Assembly (NCBI GenBank): GCA_964436315.1
Contig: CAYTCZ010000001.1
Span: 1-64,000, forward strand
From: CAYTCZ01 sp964436315
GTDB taxonomy: Bacteria; Actinomycetota; Thermoleophilia; Gaiellales; Gaiellaceae
Direction of reading: 5' to 3'
Length of the DNA: 64,000 nucleotides
The notes beneath the pieces were generated by a model, which was given only the letters and a program-made list of their open reading frames with translations, was not told where the DNA came from and did no database searches. The position numbers were made by a program, and so were the translations under genes. Within the stretch, counting starts at the first letter, position 1; every line of letters starts with the position of its first letter. Below are positions 63,236 to 64,000 of the stretch, one piece after another.

Positions 63236-64000
63236 CGTCGTCGTCCCCGCCGAGGTCGAGCGCGATGTCGTCGACCGATGCGATCACGGCGTGCTCCTCG
63301 TCGGAGAGGTCTTCGCGCCCGACGGTCAGCTTGTAGTGGACGCGGGGGTCGAAGGTGTCGTGCTGTTCGACGCGGTCGAGAACCTCGGCGACGAGCTTCT
63401 TGAGGAAGACACGCGGGGCGAGCTGCACCTTGCCGCCCATCTGTCCCACGAGGGCGTGGGCGAGGGTGCGAACGTAGTCGTCGTCGCAGACCGTTCGGAC
63501 GCGTTCGGGGGCGCTGCAGCCGTCGGCGAAGAGGTCGCGGACCTTGATACCGAGCTCGACGAGCTGGTCCTGGCCGAAGCCGAGGAGGCGGATCTGCGCC
63601 GCGCGGGGGTTGTCGAACTCGGGGGGCGTGTCGAAGTCGGTGGCGAGTCGCTGGGCGAGAGGTTCGAGGCGTCGCACGCCCTGGGAACCGGTGAAGAAGG
63701 CAGGGGTTCCGGTGATGACGACGTACATTCCGGGGAACCGCCCGCGGTCGAGCTCGTCGATGAGCTGCCGGAGGGCGTTGAGGGACTTCTCGCGGACGTC
63801 GGACCGCGAGCGCTGGAGCGTCTCGACCTCGTCGAGGACGAAGACGAGGCCCTTGATGTTGGAGTCGCGGAGCACCGTGAGGAGTCCGCCCAGGAAGCTG
63901 AGGGCTCCGGCATGGTCGACGTCTCCCTTCAGCCCAGCGTCGCGCTTCACCCCCTGTGCGACGTGGGGCTGACCGGCGAGCCAGGCGAGCAGACCCTGCG
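63225..64000 (-). CDS. brxD: BrxD, BREX ATP-binding protein (5' end off the window)
   Basis: About 258 C-terminal residues are present; the frame runs open to the right edge. Diagnostic stretches are GLLAWLAGQPHVAQGVKR, LVFVLDEVETLQRSRSDVRE (Walker B region), GMYVVITGTPAFFTGSQGV, LAPRVFLKKLVAEVLDRVEQ and the acidic C-terminus DLGGDDDDEL. These match BrxD of type 2/6 BREX, where it is followed by brxHI. The Walker A loop is off the window. The remaining core genes (pglZ and others) are expected to the right. Confidence 0.9.
   Translation of the reverse strand, partial: QGLLAWLAGQPHVAQGVKRDAGLKGDVDHAGALSFLGGLLTVLRDSNIKGLVFVLDEVETLQRSRSDVREKSLNALRQLIDELDRGRFPGMYVVITGTPAFFTGSQGVRRLEPLAQRLATDFDTPPEFDNPRAAQIRLLGFGQDQLVELGIKVRDLFADGCSAPERVRTVCDDDYVRTLAHALVGQMGGKVQLAPRVFLKKLVAEVLDRVEQHDTFDPRVHYKLTVGREDLSDEEHAVIASVDDIALDLGGDDDDEL

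Noticed and set aside
61136..63403. Long plus-strand frame (755 codons) opposite brxHI
   Set aside because: Antisense of a gene with complete helicase motifs; no recognisable domain of its own.

Overview
The window is a GC-rich bacterial chromosome segment. It opens with the 5' end of a 16S rRNA gene on the minus strand, and the rest of it is an unusually dense defence island. The rRNA start (AACGAACGCTGGCGGCGTGCC after the 27F site) and the gene repertoire suggest a delta-proteobacterial or Myxococcota-like organism. That assignment is an inference from 359 bases of 16S read by eye.

Layout. 1-1064: 16S 5' end, a leader with UUCG-type hairpins, and four tandem sigma-70-like rRNA promoters, each with TTGACG, a 17-base spacer and TAGTGT or TAGGTT. 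1276-2995: a TetR repressor divergent from an unknown 339-aa protein, with a palindromic operator between them. 3376-17398: a five-gene plus-strand operon encoding an AddB-like protein, an AddA/UvrD helicase-nuclease, a 1447-aa GHKL ATPase with a DUF3883-like end, a PGN_0703-type nuclease and an SMC/Rad50-like ATPase. I do not match this combination to a named system; it is the best candidate for an undescribed one. 17514-19344 (minus): a prokaryotic viperin fused to a deoxynucleotide-kinase domain, plus a small DUF4258-like protein. 19537-25729 (plus): a 1237-aa orphan and a 763-aa lipoprotein. 25762-29098 (minus): two SEC-C zinc-motif proteins.

29486-36164 (minus) is a complete type I Zorya set, zorA-zorB-zorC-zorD, with overlapping or abutting genes. 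36429-40787 (minus) holds IetAS (AAA ATPase plus subtilisin) and a lipoprotein gene. 41028-42392 is a three-gene minus-strand operon of unknown function that follows a copy of the 3' end of pglX. 42392-45317 carries an AlbA/Schlafen-type ATPase gene between two near-identical 224-bp copies of the pglX 3' end.

45090-64000 is a BREX locus of the type 2/6 family, with pglX, brxHI and brxD visible and the remainder presumably beyond the right edge. It is split by extra restriction modules: a DUF2357/McrB-like pair, a PD-(D/E)XK nuclease, a full McrBC pair with an EVE-like reader region, and a membrane-anchored SNF2 helicase that overlaps brxHI. pglX carries a five-copy heptanucleotide repeat that could make it phase-variable, and the island contains several repeat and hairpin clusters.

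How it works together: most genes belong to nucleic-acid-targeting or abortive antiviral modules kept as compact operons with stop/start overlaps. I see no integrase or transposase in the window. The island abuts an rRNA operon, and the duplicated pglX end shows that internal recombination has taken place.
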